Made by a program: the position numbers and the translations under genes. DNA of 64,000 nt from positions 67,832,714-67,896,713 of the forward strand of contig OX328099.1 in assembly GCA_946811185.2 (NCBI GenBank), written 5' to 3'. The notes under the pieces are model-generated. The model was not told the origin of the DNA. It did no database searches and was given only the letters and a program-made list of their open reading frames with translations. This document shows positions 53,589-63,386 of this stretch, one piece after another. The DNA is from Hippopus hippopus (taxonomy: Eukaryota; Mollusca; Bivalvia; Cardiida; Cardiidae). Every line of letters starts with the position of its first letter. Within the stretch, counting starts at the first letter, position 1.

Positions 53589-54298
53589 GATCATTCATGC
53601 AATACATTTTACAAAGTGAAGAATTAATAAGACATATACATGTACTTTTTTCTCTCCCTTTTTCAATTCTCTGTTTAGATAAAGGCTATCTGCTGCAGAG
53701 TGTTTTCTATTGCTAGCTTATTAAGTTGTTAAGCACACATGTCATGCGAAAAAAAAGAAAAACTTTAAATAACAAAAACAAAATAAATTATTCATCAATA
53801 CAATAATTATCACATTAAATTGTTGAAATAATGCTTGCCTATTTAAAAGCACTAAGCTCAGAAAAAAGACCATGAGACAGATTAACAAATCATCAATGAG
53901 ATATTGCTGAAATGGAAAATACATATGTGAAATCAATGTATAAACACAAATCCTAAAGCACTACGAAAGTCTGGAAAATAGACAAGATTTTAAATAATGA
54001 AAGTACAACATAAAATAGATAAAATATTTCCCATGTAAATGCAAGTAAAATATCCTGTGCAAGTTTTTTTTTGTTTTTCTATCATTGCAGAAGAGAACAC
54101 AAAAAAAATATTATATAACCAAAAGCCCCTCTTCTGAGTTCCTTCTTTGGTCGTCATGGTGATTGTTCTGTTGTCATGGATTTCAAGCTGTCATGGGATC
54201 CATATTCAACAAAGTAAGGTGAGTCTGAAACAAGTACAAGAACATTTTTTTTTTACAGCCGGTGTAACTGGATACAAAATGCAAGTAACTTTTAAGCC
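53589..54298. other. Intergenic stretch, nothing recognised
   Basis: Very AT-rich with A- and T-runs; no exon or repeat found. Confidence 0.4.
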
Positions 54299-54527
54299 TT
54301 AACCCTTTACCACACAATGTCGAGTTTTGACGACACTGAGAAAGAAGCCTTTTGAAAACATTGTAGGAAAAGGAGAAAAAGCTGGTAACCAGCTTTTTCT
54401 CCTTTTCCCACAATGTTTTCTACCATATCAAAGAAAAGCTGCACCATTTGAAGCACATTGAAATTGTCGTCTGCAAATTCTTTCAGTTTAAACATGGCTA
54501 AAATTTTGTCGTCTGGTAAAGGGTTAA
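54299..54527 (-). mobile_element. MITE-A copy with matched apex change
   Basis: GAAAAAGCTGGTAACC and GGTAACCAGCTTTTTC: AGCTGG/CCAGCT replaces TGCTGG/CCAGCA in both arms. Shares right TTAA with the next copy. Confidence 0.92.
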
Positions 54528-54600
54528 CCAAACAACTAAATTTTATACTGGTCAGCATTTTCTCTTTTTCCCACCATATTTTTCCATCAGGATTAATGCT
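54524..54600 (+). mobile_element. MITE-A with large deletion
   Basis: TTAACCAAACAACTAAATTT leads quickly to GTCAGCATTTTCTCTTTTTC. Confidence 0.65.
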
Positions 54601-54797
54601 ACAAAATTTTACACAAGTCAAATGGAAGCATTTGCAGAGGATAAATGAAATGTAGCCCAAATGGTTTTAAATGTTTGTAATGGGATACAGGCAGGAGAAA
54701 ACGCAGATTACCAGCATTTTCTCCTTTTCCAACAACGTTTTCAAAAGGATTCTTCCTAAAGGTTATTAAAGCATGCAAGAACTTGGTAAAGGGTTAA
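54601..54797 (+). mobile_element. MITE-A, left terminus missing
   Basis: CTACAAAATTTTACACAAG through the long arm. Left hairpin arm eroded (CAGGAGAAAACGC); TTAA at the right. Confidence 0.75.
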
Positions 54798-54954
54798 CTC
54801 TACAAATGAAATGATGCAAAATGGCAGACATGATATCTTGTCTCTAGAAGAATACGGTTGAACCTGCCTAGACGACTGCCTGCAATGAAGAACCCAGGCT
54901 GTAAATGGCCATATAAAAACCCTTTATATTTTTGCATGTGAGCCTAAAGTGGGT

Positions 54955-55147
54955 AATACCATATTTCATTACGGCTTCTGAAAACACTGTAGAAAAAGGA
55001 GAAAATGCTTTTGACCAACATTTCTCTTTTTCCCACAATGTTTTCTACTCTCTCTGGTTCAATTCCCATCTGCTGTGCCTCATTTAATTTGTCATCTGAA
55101 AATGCTTTCACTTTGGACCAGTCCAAGATTTTGTTGTTTGGTAGAGA
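54955..55147 (-). mobile_element. MITE-A, short arm reduced
   Basis: TTACGGCTTCTGAAAACAC at the left and a clean long arm at the right ending TTGTTTGGTAGAG. Confidence 0.75.
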
Positions 55148-55208
55148 AACCCAGTGGTCACAAAATGATTAGACTCATTACCTCCTTGCAGCAGTCAACT
55201 CATTCTGT

Positions 55209-55276
55209 ATCACTGTAAAACATCAATAGTCAACATAAAGCCATCACTGTAAAACATCAATAGTCAACATAAAGTC
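55209..55276 (+). repeat. 34-bp tandem duplication
   Basis: ATCACTGTAAAACATCAATA starts at 55209 and again at 55243; the two units look identical. Confidence 0.92.
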
Positions 55277-55358
55277 AGATTTAATATGTGAATGCAGGTG
55301 GATCATTATTGCAACAGTTTCTTCTTATGTAACAATGTTTTCAAAATTGGTCTAATGC

Positions 55359-55883
55359 AAGAGCACTTGGCTGCAGTTGCTTGATTTTCAGTGAAAATTT
55401 AAAGTCGAAAAAGGGACATAACTGTGTCAAAAATACTTTGATGTTTACTTGCCCTTGTTGTATGGGTTCCCCTGTTGGTAGTGATAAACTTGTCTTTGAA
55501 TTAAATATCTTCAGTAACAACAGAGATAATATCAAAATTGGCTTGCAACACATGAAAAGGGGCATTCGGACATTTGCGTTGTCGTCTCGGATTGGCCTGC
55601 ACAGTCCGGGCAGGCTAATCCCAGACGGCACTTTATGACATTAAATTTTGTGCTACAGTAGACTTGCGCAAAACAGAAAATTATGAAAAAACGGAAAGTG
55701 TCATTTCAGATTAGCCTCCGCAAGCTGCGCAGGCTGATCCGAGACGACACTCTACGCAAATGTCCGAATGCCCCTTTTTGCGTGTTGCAGGCCAAATGTC
55801 ACAGTTTTTTAAAATGTCAAGGATTTTGGATGACCAAGACGACGCAGCCAGGGTTATAACAGTATCTCCATGTTATCTTCCAA
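55359..55883 (+). repeat. Family D repeat split by a foldback element
   Basis: GAGCACTTGGCTGCAGTTGC to AGTAACAACAGAGATAAT, then the insertion, then AAAATGTCAAGGATTTTGG to TGCCAAGCTAAAAATTG. Confidence 0.78.
55543..55789. mobile_element. 247-bp foldback element
   Basis: TTGCAACACATGAAAAGGGG at the left mirrors CCCCTTTTTGCGTGTTGCA at the right. Matching inner parts are CATTCGGACATTTGCG/CGCAAATGTCCGAATG, and each arm carries its own small GCAGGCT hairpin. The inner motif recalls MITE-C. Confidence 0.88.
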
Positions 55884-56164
55884 ATATGCCAAGCTAAAAA
55901 TTGTCTACATGGGGTGATATCCCAAGCAAAACACATATTACACAATAACCTTTGACGGCTGAACTACTTGAAAATAATAACTGAGTTTACTATCGGAAAT
56001 GGTATGATAATTTTATAACTACTAGTCATATTATAATGACATTTTGGCCATTAGTCAAAAAATGTTATATATAGCAATACACCAAATACCGAATCAAACA
56101 AACACTTTCAGTTAAGAACAAAAAATGATTACGCCGAGTTTCTTTTGTTTTATAATAATAATAA
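55884..56164. other. 3' flank of the ABCA gene
   Basis: The transcript end should lie here or further left. No AATAAA signal was found on the minus strand close to the stop codon. Confidence 0.4.
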
Positions 56165-56425
56165 TCACATAAATCGACCTACACCAGTTCCGTCAAACAT
56201 CAGTAAGGGCTCATCATCGTCCTCTGTTTCCAGTGGTAGCTCAGAGTGAGTTATCTCCCTTATCAACTCTTCATCTGTGTCTTCCTCCTCCTGCGTACAA
56301 TTCATGTTCCTATTGGGCAGTGCCAGACTCCTCTGTGGAGGAGACACAGCGCTCACTGCAGTTTCACTGGACTCATCAGATTCTTGTACGATTTCCATTT
56401 GTTGCTTGACAAAATTTATAAATAC
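56165..56425 (-). CDS. ABCA gene last exon
   Basis: Acceptor TATTTGTAG before GTATTTATAAATTTTG. Encodes VFINFVKQQ, then 78 residues of acidic, Ser/Glu-rich tail to a TGA at 56165-56167. Enters at phase 0. Confidence 0.9.
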   Translation of the reverse strand, partial: VFINFVKQQMEIVQESDESSETAVSAVSPPQRSLALPNRNMNCTQEEEDTDEELIREITHSELPLETEDDDEPLLMFDGTGVGRFM

Positions 56426-59400
56426 CTACAAATAACGAAAAAAGGAATAAAGAATAAAACTCTTAAAATCTTTAACCCTTTACTACATAATCCCAAATTT
56501 TAAGTACCCTCAGAAATATGATGTTTGAAAACATTGTGGAAAAAGAAGAAAATGCTGGTTACCAGCATTTTCTTCTTTTCCCACAATATTTTCTAACCTT
56601 CGAAAGATAAATTCCATCTTTTGAGCCACATTTACATTGTTGTCTGCAAAAGTTTTCAGTTTGGACCAGTCTGTTTTTTTGTTGTTTGGTAAAAAGTTAA
56701 TTTGTCTTGCTAACTTACAACCTTCTGTTACAAATTTCATCAGACGACCTTCAAAACCTCTTTGTACAACAAGAAAACTTAACATGAGTCCAGGTAAACC
56801 TGCGAAAATAGTTGCAAACTGTGCTGTGAACCCTTTCCCACACAATCCTGTGTTTTAACTACCTTAAAAGAGTAGGCTTTTGAACACATTGTGGGAAAAG
56901 GGAAAAATACTGGTAACCAGCGTTTTCTCATTTTCCCACAATGTTTTCTACCCTTTCACAGACAAATTCCATAATTTGAGCCACATGAAATTCTATGTCT
57001 GCAATTGCTCTCAGTTTGGACAAGTCTAAAATTTCACTGAGATGTAAAGACTTAACTCAAACTTATTCTTCCAATTCTCATCAAGAAACAGCTATTTGTT
57101 TGCTTGGATTGGATTTAATGCCGTTTTAACAGCCTAGGTTGAAAAATGGCAATCAGCACACCTACACATGTGTTTCCTGGCTTTCTTACACAAGTACTAA
57201 CACAACTGTCTTTCCAAGCCACTGACTGCTTTTTTCACATGCATTAGAGGTGAGAGGCAAAAAATTGACAGAAAGAAAGTTTGCCTAAATGGGGTATTGA
57301 ACCCGCAACCACCAGGTCAAGAGACAGACCAACATCACAGGATTCAATGAAGAACTACAGAGATATAAGTATCTGAACAAAATAATATCCCTCTGTACGT
57401 CTGCCTTTATGGTTAAAACTTACATTATCCAAGTTATTCTGACTGACAGAGTAGTCCTCCACATTGAGATCTTTCTGTGCACTTTCTAATTTAGAAAATG
57501 CATAAGCAAGAGAGACATTCTGGCATTGAAGTTCAAACTGTAACAAATTATAATGACACTCTTTGATCACTGCCTCTGGGAAGTTTTTCTGCACAAATCT
57601 TTGCGCCTGTCTTTGAGCCCGATCAAAGTCGGGTCCTTTCAGACGAAGACTGAATGTATATCCGTCTCCGTATTTATTCTTGAGATGCTGTATACTGCCC
57701 AGACATTTAAACTTTCCATTCACCATGATCGCAAGTCTCGTACACAAAGCTTCACATTCCTCCATGCTGAAATAAAATGTTGGGAAAATCCTCTAATATC
57801 AAACAAAACAAATCCTTACCAGAAGACAAGTATTTAGACTTCAGATTAAAGCACTTGCAGATGAGAAATCAACTGTGGCTCTAATGGCTTGTCTTCAAAA
57901 CAGCAGAAAACATTGCAGTAACCACCATTTTCTTGTTTTCACACAATTTTTTTTTCAAAACCTTTCTCATTTCAGGATTGTTAAAACACCTGATTTTTTT
58001 TTTTAATAATTTCAGATCAAGGCCATGGCTGGTAAAAAACTTCCATAGTTATGTGAATGTAATTCAGTATACCTTGTAAGTTAATAGCGTTTATTTAAAT
58101 TAGTCTTAATTTTCAATCTTTTCTTCAATCTAAATCAATCATGAAGTATGAATCTGCATTATACCATTTTCACATGTTATTGGGATACATGTGGGTTTCA
58201 TACATCTACCCAATGCATTTGAAGAGTAAGATGGGATTTTCCTCCATTTCTTTTCATCTTATAGGCAATCAGAACCATTCCTACACTCTTTTTTACAGAC
58301 ATGTTCATTCCAAGAGATGATTCATCATAACATAAACTTGAATAAGAGTCTGATCAAATAATTGAGATTTCACTGTACCTGTGAGATGTAAGTATAACAG
58401 AACGTCCAACTTTAATCAAGTTCAGTATCAGGTCCCATAAAAACCGTCTGGAATGTGGATCCATACCAGTAGTAGGTTCATCCTAGGCAGGGAGAAAAAA
58501 TACAGTATTTCTCCTAATAAAAACTCCCAGGAGCTATGCAAAACATAAACAGGGAGCCTTTATTTTGTAACCAATTTGCAACGCAAAAAGTCTGTCCAAT
58601 TTTGTATTTCTTTGTGTTTTAGTGATTGTTAAGAGGAAATATTAATCAAATTAGAGAAAATATTCATCAAATTCTTCAAATATTGTCATGTTAATCAACT
58701 AATGTACATTACTATTAGGTTGGGAGCTTTTATTAGTAGAAATACGGTAAGTAGAACATAACACCATGTGCACCAGCAGACATATGTTTTCATTTGCAGC
58801 CGACCACTACTACAGATATCATGAAAAAACATATCATGTTGTTATCCATTATTCACAATAAAATGTGTTCTTTCAATTAATTAACCAATCATTTTGTACA
58901 CATTTAACTCTTTACAAATTACAAAATTTTACACTGGTCCAAATTGAAAGCATTTGCAGACGACAAAATAAAAGTTACTGAAAATTTGAAATTTGTTTTG
59001 TGAAGGGAAGAAAACACTGTGGGAAAAGGAGAAAATGCTGGTTACCAGCATTTTCTCCTTTTCCCACAATGTTTTCAGAAGGCTTCTTTCTCAAAGTCGG
59101 GATTGTGTGGTAAAGGGTTAATTCGCTGTCTGCAAATACTTTAAATTCAGACCAGCCTGAAGTTCTTTAGTCTGGTAAAGTGTTATGAGAGGTGGATGTC
59201 CAATGCAGGCAATAGCAGTGGGCAGTTTCTTCTTGTTTCTACCACTGTAAGTCAATGATGATTTGTTTTATTGTATTTACATTACTTCTAAGCTATCATA
59301 TTTAATAATCTCTAGTTGGTCAGAAAATTGCCAGTGAAATCATAGGTGAAGAAAGTTTGATGAAACCTACCATAAATATAAGAGGTGGGTGTCCAATGAG

Positions 59401-62400
59401 GGCAATGGCAGTGGACAGTTTTCTCTTGTTTCCACCACTGTAAGTAGCGGATGGTTTGTTCTCATATTGTTTCAAACACAGCTTTTTCAGTGCCCATTCG
59501 ACAATCTGTATAGAAAACATATTTAATCATGTCTCCCTGAAACAATTTTTGTGCCAGATGATTACAAAAACTTTTGTAAAATAGGATTACTGAAGGTGCC
59601 TTCACACTTTACAGAACAGACCCAGCATATGCCAGCCTACAGATATTTTGGTATTCACTGACATTCTGAAGTTTGTTAGCTCATTGTTCTAAGCTGTTTT
59701 CAGTTTGTTAAAGAACATTTGCATTTGTATTTTTTTGCTCAATGTGCTGGGCACTAGCATATTCTCCTTTCCCCACAATGTTTTCAACAGTCTTTTTCCT
59801 TGGGGTTGCTAAAACATTTGATTGTAGGGTAAATGGTTAACTCAACACCTCCTTCACTTTTCTCCTTTGGTCAAAATGTTTCACCTGTATTTAAGTATCA
59901 TATCTTAATTCATCCTCATTCTAATTATTTTACAACAATGTTTTCAAGGTTATCTTATGTACATTTGTTTAGGAGATACAGTCAACATCTGTTTACCTGT
60001 TTTTCCTCTGAAGGTGGTATGCCCCTCAATCTACTGTATAACTGTATATGTTCTCTTGCAGTCAGCTCGTCAAATAATGCATCAAACTGAGGGCAATATC
60101 CTAGACTTTGTTGTACTTTAAATAGGTCCTTGGAAATACTGTTAACATAGAATAACATGTATTCTTACATTCAAATCCTTGATTTTTCAAAGACAAATTC
60201 TTGACAAAAAAAGATGCATTTACATTTGTAGCTTCAATCATCCATCATCAATACTAAATACATTTTTCAATTACTAGCTTTGGAAACAGAAAGAGCATAC
60301 ATGTATATCTGTGTTTGAAAAAATATGTCCCTTAACTCTTTACCACATAATCCCATCTTTCAATGACCCTGAGGAAGAAGCCTTTTAAAAACCTTGTGGG
60401 AAAAGGAGAAAATGCTGGTAACCAGCATTTTCTCTTTTTCCCACAACGTTTTCTACTCTATGACAGACAAATTTTATGTTTTGAATTAAATCTAATATGT
60501 TGTCTACAAATGCATTCAGTTTGGACAAGGCCAAAATTTTGTTGTCTGGTTAAGAGTGAACTCTTTAACTCTTTAACAAACAGCAAAATCTCAGACAAGT
60601 TGAAATCAATAGCATTTGCAGACCACAAATTAAATGTGGTTCAAATGATATGTCTTTTAACTCTTTACCAGACGACAAAATTTTAGCCTTGTCCAAATTG
60701 AAAGGATTTGCAGACGACAATTTCGACGTGGCTTAAATGGTGTAATTTTTCTTTGCTAGGGTATAAAACATTGTGGGAAAAGGAGAAAATGCTGGTTGCC
60801 AGCATTTTCTTCTTTTCCCACAATGTTTTCAAAAGGCTTCTTTACCAGGGTCGTCAAAAGTTGGTATTGTGTGGTAAAGGGTTAAACAGGAACCACTGAG
60901 GAAAAGGGATATATTTGTGTTTGAAAAATATGTTCCTTTACTCTTTAACAATCATCAAAATCTTAGACTAGTCAAAAATTATAGCATCTGCAGACCACAA
61001 ATTAAATGTGGTTCAATACTGTTGAAATAGAATAAGTCAGCGAACCAACACTGACAATACCATGAAAGTCTGAGAGACCTCAAGCAGAAACCAAGTAACA
61101 TACCTGTATCCATTTAAATAAGCATCTCCTGCAGTCGGAGTTAAATCTCCCGTCAACATTTTGAATGTGGTTGTCTTTCCAGCTCCATTTACACCAAGTA
61201 AACCAAAACACTGAGGGAAATAAAATAGACACAGTCAGTATCTAGTGAATCAGGAAAAAAATAAGAACAACCACAAAAAGTGACCTTCTAGTAATACTCC
61301 AGCCAAGTGCTTTAGTCATAGAATAGAGATCATTAAGGTTTGTTAAAACCAGGGATCTTATATATATGTGTATATACGATCCCTGTTAAAACTCAGGATC
61401 GTGTGGTAAAGACTAAACAGGAAACTATAGGCCTGCAATTTTAGGATGTCTGCTTTTCCAATTTGATGAATCATCTCCCCTTGACCTTACACAGTTTTGA
61501 AACAGCAAAACTGAAAATAAAAACATTTTAAGATCTACTGAAAGAAAATTGAAAAATTGAGAGAATTCACTTGTAAACCCCCCCCCCTTTTTTTTTGAAA
61601 AAATGAGAAAATAAAATTTTTTCTAAAAAAATCACGGCAAATGTGTTCTAAGTATTGGCTGAATTCACCCCAAACTAAGTTAATCACAACAAAAGCAATT
61701 TCATAAAAAGAATTTATCCATAACAATCTGAAACTTTTTACCTCTCCTGCTGGAACGCCAATACAGAGTTTGTCTACAGCTAAATGATGACCCAGCTTCC
61801 TCGTTTTATAAACCTGAAAACACACAAAAAAAATACAATGGGGATAATAAAATGCATGGTATTCTATTCAACCCTTTACCACACAATCCAGAGGTTTAAC
61901 CCTTTACCACACAATCCCAAGTTTTAACGACTCTGATAAAGAAGGCCTTTGAAAACATTGTGGGAAAAGGAGAAAATGCTGGTAACCAGCATTTTCTCCT
62001 TTTCCCACAATATTTTCTACCCTTCCTGGAACAAATTTTAATTTTTGAATCACAATTATTTTGTCATCTATTAATGCTTTCAATTTGGACTAGTCTAAAA
62101 TTTTGTCATATGGTAAAGGCTTAATGAACCTAAGGATTTAACCTTTTACCACACAACCCCGAGGTTTAATAATCCTAAGGATACCCCAAGGTTTAATAAA
62201 CCTAAGAATTACCACCCAATCCCCAGGTTTAACAAACCTAAGGGTTTAACCTTTTACCACACAATCCTGAGGGTTAATAAACCTGAGGAAAAGGCTTTTG
62301 AAAGCATAGTGGGAAATAGAGAAAATGCTGGTAACCATCATTTTCTTTTTTTTTTCCCACAATTTTTTCTACCCAATAAAAGACATATTTAATGTTCTGA

Positions 62401-63386
62401 GTAACATTTATTTTGCTGTCTGCAAAATACTTTGAATTTGGTGCAGTCTAAAATTTCATAGTTGAGTAAAGTGTTAAGTCTATCAACATTGTTGTTGACC
62501 TCACTTCACTTAACTCTTTACCACACGACAAACTTTAAGACCTGTCCAAAACGAAAGGATTTGCAGACGACAAAATAGTTGTGGGTCAAACTATGGGATC
62601 ATTTTTGATAGGGAAGAAAACATTGTGGGAAAAGGAGAAAATGCTGGTCACCAGCATTTTCTCCTCTTCCCACACTGTTTTCAAAAGCCTTCTTCTTCAG
62701 GGTCGTTAAAACTTGGGATTGTGTGGTAAAGGGTTAATATAAAAGAGTGTGTGACTTCAACTTGATTTTGAATATCAGTAAACCTGTTTGCAATTTTTAC
62801 AGTGTGTTATACAGATACTTACTAAAAACAATGAAAACCATTTTATAGTTTCATGAAACAGGAGTATCACATAGCAGTGCCAACGCTCAGCTGCAGTTGC
62901 TTGATTTTTAGTGAAAAATCAAAATGGAAAAAGGAGCATTACTGTGTCAAAATACTTTGATAGTTACTTGCCTTTGTTGTATGGGTTCCCCTTTTGATAG
63001 TTAGCAACTTGTCCAAGTTTAAAGTACATATCTTCAGTAATAACAGAGATATAAAATGCATAAGTTTTTGCATGACAACGACAACACAGACACAGACAAA
63101 AACAGGGCTATGACAATAACTTGATTTTTTTTCTTCGAAACAGCCCAGCTAAAGATGTTGATATCTTCCTTGAAAATAGACTGTATAGGAACTGATTATA
63201 TCAGCACAAAATTCCCATTGTACCTTCAAATATCTACCATATACAACACAATGTAAACCTACCTTTGTAAGATTTTCTAGTCGTAACAAATCTTTCCTTC
63301 CACTCCCTCGAAGAGTTCTCTTTCGCTCTGCTGCTACATCAACATCCTCGTCTGTGACATTGTTGTTAGTATACTTATAATGTCTC
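56165..63386 (-). CDS. ABCA-type transporter (ABCA2-like), C-terminal exons, 5' part outside window
   Basis: Eight exons joined at GT/AG borders give one open frame of about 428 residues. The order is: a linker with [30 protein letters not shown]; Walker [11 protein letters not shown]-loop region [15 protein letters not shown] signature [10 protein letters not shown]; Walker [13 protein letters not shown]; switch region [12 protein letters not shown]; the conserved ABCA end [18 protein letters not shown]; and an acidic tail ([20 protein letters not shown]). This is nucleotide-binding domain 2 of a full ABCA protein. ABCA proteins use ATP to move lipids across membranes, and the domain lies on the cytosolic side. 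The linker, [17 protein letters not shown] and the acidic tail are closer to what I recall of ABCA2 than of ABCA1. ABCA1/4/7-like identity cannot be excluded. All ATPase motifs look intact and no frameshift is seen. Exons upstream, with both membrane domains and domain 1, lie beyond 64000. Confidence 0.93.
56472..56700 (-). mobile_element. MITE-A copy in ABCA intron, matched stem change
   Basis: GAAGAAAATGC/GCATTTTCTTC in both arms, as in the copies at 9714 and 24198. TTAA ends intact. Confidence 0.9.
56826..57055 (-). mobile_element. MITE-A copy in ABCA intron
   Basis: Left end TGAACCCTTTCCCACAC, right TTAA 57052-57055. Left arm GGGAAAAATACTGG and right arm CCAGCGTTTTCTC do not match. Confidence 0.85.
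57097..57335 (-). mobile_element. SINE-E in ABCA intron
   Basis: Complement of the SINE end (GGATTTAATGCCGTTTTAAC) at the left; head region ACCCGCAACCACCAGGTC at the right. Confidence 0.75.
57424..57766 (-). CDS. ABCA gene exon, H-loop to C-terminal ABCA region
   Basis: Acceptor TTTATTTCAG before CATGGAGG; donor AAT/GTAAGT. Carries [36 protein letters not shown] and [13 protein letters not shown]. Starts with the third base of the Ser codon of TSHS. Confidence 0.93.
57813..57995 (+). mobile_element. MITE-A, diverged, in ABCA intron
   Basis: AATCCTTACCAGAAGACAAG at the left; the apex is reduced to GCAGTAACCACCATTTTC. Confidence 0.65.
57996..58378. other. Intron sequence without recognised repeats
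   Basis: Remainder of the intron between 57767 and 58378. Confidence 0.45.
58379..58482 (-). CDS. ABCA gene exon, Walker B to H-loop
   Basis: Acceptor CCTGCCTAG before GATGAACC; donor CACAG/GTACAG. Encodes [18 protein letters not shown] and [10 protein letters not shown]; the D-loop GMDP is intact. Confidence 0.93.
58904..59121 (+). mobile_element. MITE-A copy in ABCA intron, perfect hairpin
   Basis: TTAA at both ends; the stem is fully paired. A long-arm fragment of another copy follows from the shared TTAA. Confidence 0.92.
59118..59187 (-). mobile_element. MITE-A long-arm end
   Basis: TTAATTCGCTGTCTGCAAAT to TCTGGTAAAGTGTTA. It could be the outer part of a copy into which the previous element inserted. 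Confidence 0.7.
59184..59274 (-). pseudogene. Degenerate duplicate of the ABCA signature exon
   Basis: About 90 bp align base for base with 59378-59470 (GTCCAATGCAGGCAATAGCA versus GTCCAATGAGGGCAATGGCA). The translation stays open as [18 protein letters not shown], but the signature SGG has become SGR, and no donor follows the copy. It lies 100-190 bp downstream of the real exon in the same intron. It is probably a dead tandem duplicate; use as an alternative exon is unlikely. Confidence 0.8.
59371..59505 (-). CDS. ABCA gene exon, ABC signature
   Basis: Acceptor TTCTATACAG before ATTGTCGAATGG; donor TTTATG/GTAGGT. 45 codons, phase 0 at both ends. [20 protein letters not shown] is the signature block, followed by LIFM of Walker B. 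Confidence 0.94.
59748..59840 (+). mobile_element. MITE-A right part in ABCA intron
   Basis: TAGCATATTCTCCTTTCCCC and the short arm to TTAA 59837-59840. Confidence 0.7.
59997..60138 (-). CDS. ABCA gene exon, Q-loop
   Basis: Acceptor ATGTTAACAG before TATTTCC; donor AAACAG/GTAAAC. Encodes [20 protein letters not shown]; the Q-loop Gln is present. Confidence 0.94.
60332..60559 (-). mobile_element. MITE-A copy in ABCA intron, with paralogous empty site
   Basis: TTAA at the left. Flanks TTTGAAAAAATATGTCCC and CTCTTTAACAAACAGC match a copy at 60925-60965 that lacks the element. Confidence 0.88.
60566..60655 (+). mobile_element. MITE-A long-arm fragment
   Basis: CTCTTTAACAAACAGCAAAA to GACCACAAATTAAATGTGG; stops where the next copy starts. 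Confidence 0.75.
60657..60885 (+). mobile_element. MITE-A copy, full length
   Basis: TTAA at 60657-60660 and 60882-60885. Right arm has TTCTTC against GGAGAA, unmatched. Confidence 0.92.
60925..61025 (+). repeat. Duplicate of the 60.3-60.65 kb flank without MITE-A
   Basis: TGTGTTTGAAAAATATG, then ACTCTTTAACAATCATCAAA, then GCAGACCACAAATTAAATG repeat the sequences around the MITE-A at 60332-60559. Confidence 0.78.
61104..61210 (-). CDS. ABCA gene exon, Walker A
   Basis: Acceptor TTTCCCTCAG before TGTTTTGG; donor GGATACAG/GTATGT. Encodes [18 protein letters not shown], the P-loop. Confidence 0.95.
61330..61420. repeat. Short MITE-A scrap with TA-rich palindrome
   Basis: AGGGATCTTATATATATG and ATATACGATCCCT form a stem; GGATCGTGTGGTAAAGAC is a MITE-A end. 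Confidence 0.5.
61742..61813 (-). CDS. ABCA gene exon before Walker A
   Basis: Acceptor GTTTTCAG before GTTTATAAAACG; donor GGAGAG/GTAAAA. 24 codons: [19 protein letters not shown] and VPAGE. Confidence 0.92.
61869..62140 (-). mobile_element. MITE-A short arm split by a MITE-A
   Basis: AACCCTTTACCACACAATCC and AGAGGT before the insertion continue as TGAACCTAAGGAT after it, following the consensus short arm. Confidence 0.75.
61896..62124 (-). mobile_element. MITE-A nested in MITE-A, perfect hairpin
   Basis: TTAA at 61896-61899 and 62121-62124. The stem is fully paired over at least 22 bp per arm. Confidence 0.93.
62125..62245 (-). repeat. Tandem copies of the MITE-A terminal segment
   Basis: Variants of CCTTTTACCACACAACCCC and GAGGTTTAATAAACCTAAGG recur at least three times before the next full element. 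Confidence 0.8.
62246..62476 (-). mobile_element. MITE-A copy in ABCA intron
   Basis: TTAA ends. Stem partly eroded (GGGAAATAGAG). Confidence 0.85.
62510..62737 (+). mobile_element. MITE-A copy, full length, in ABCA intron
   Basis: TTAA ends; apex GGTCACC; one stem mismatch (CTCCTCTTCCC). Confidence 0.93.
62868..63155 (+). repeat. Family D repeat in ABCA intron
   Basis: GGAGTATCACATAGCAGTGC to AACAGCCCAGCTAAAG. Confidence 0.78.
63263..63386 (-). CDS. ABCA gene exon, linker before NBD2
   Basis: Acceptor ATCCTTGTAG before GAGACATT; donor ACAAAG/GTAGGT. Encodes [20 protein letters not shown] and [19 protein letters not shown]. The preceding exon is outside the window. Confidence 0.88.

Noticed and set aside
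56165..63386. Calling the gene ABCA1
   Set aside because: The core ATPase motifs do not discriminate, but the linker before NBD2 and the acidic tail look nearer to ABCA2. No symbol is assigned because this rests on recall and not on a search.
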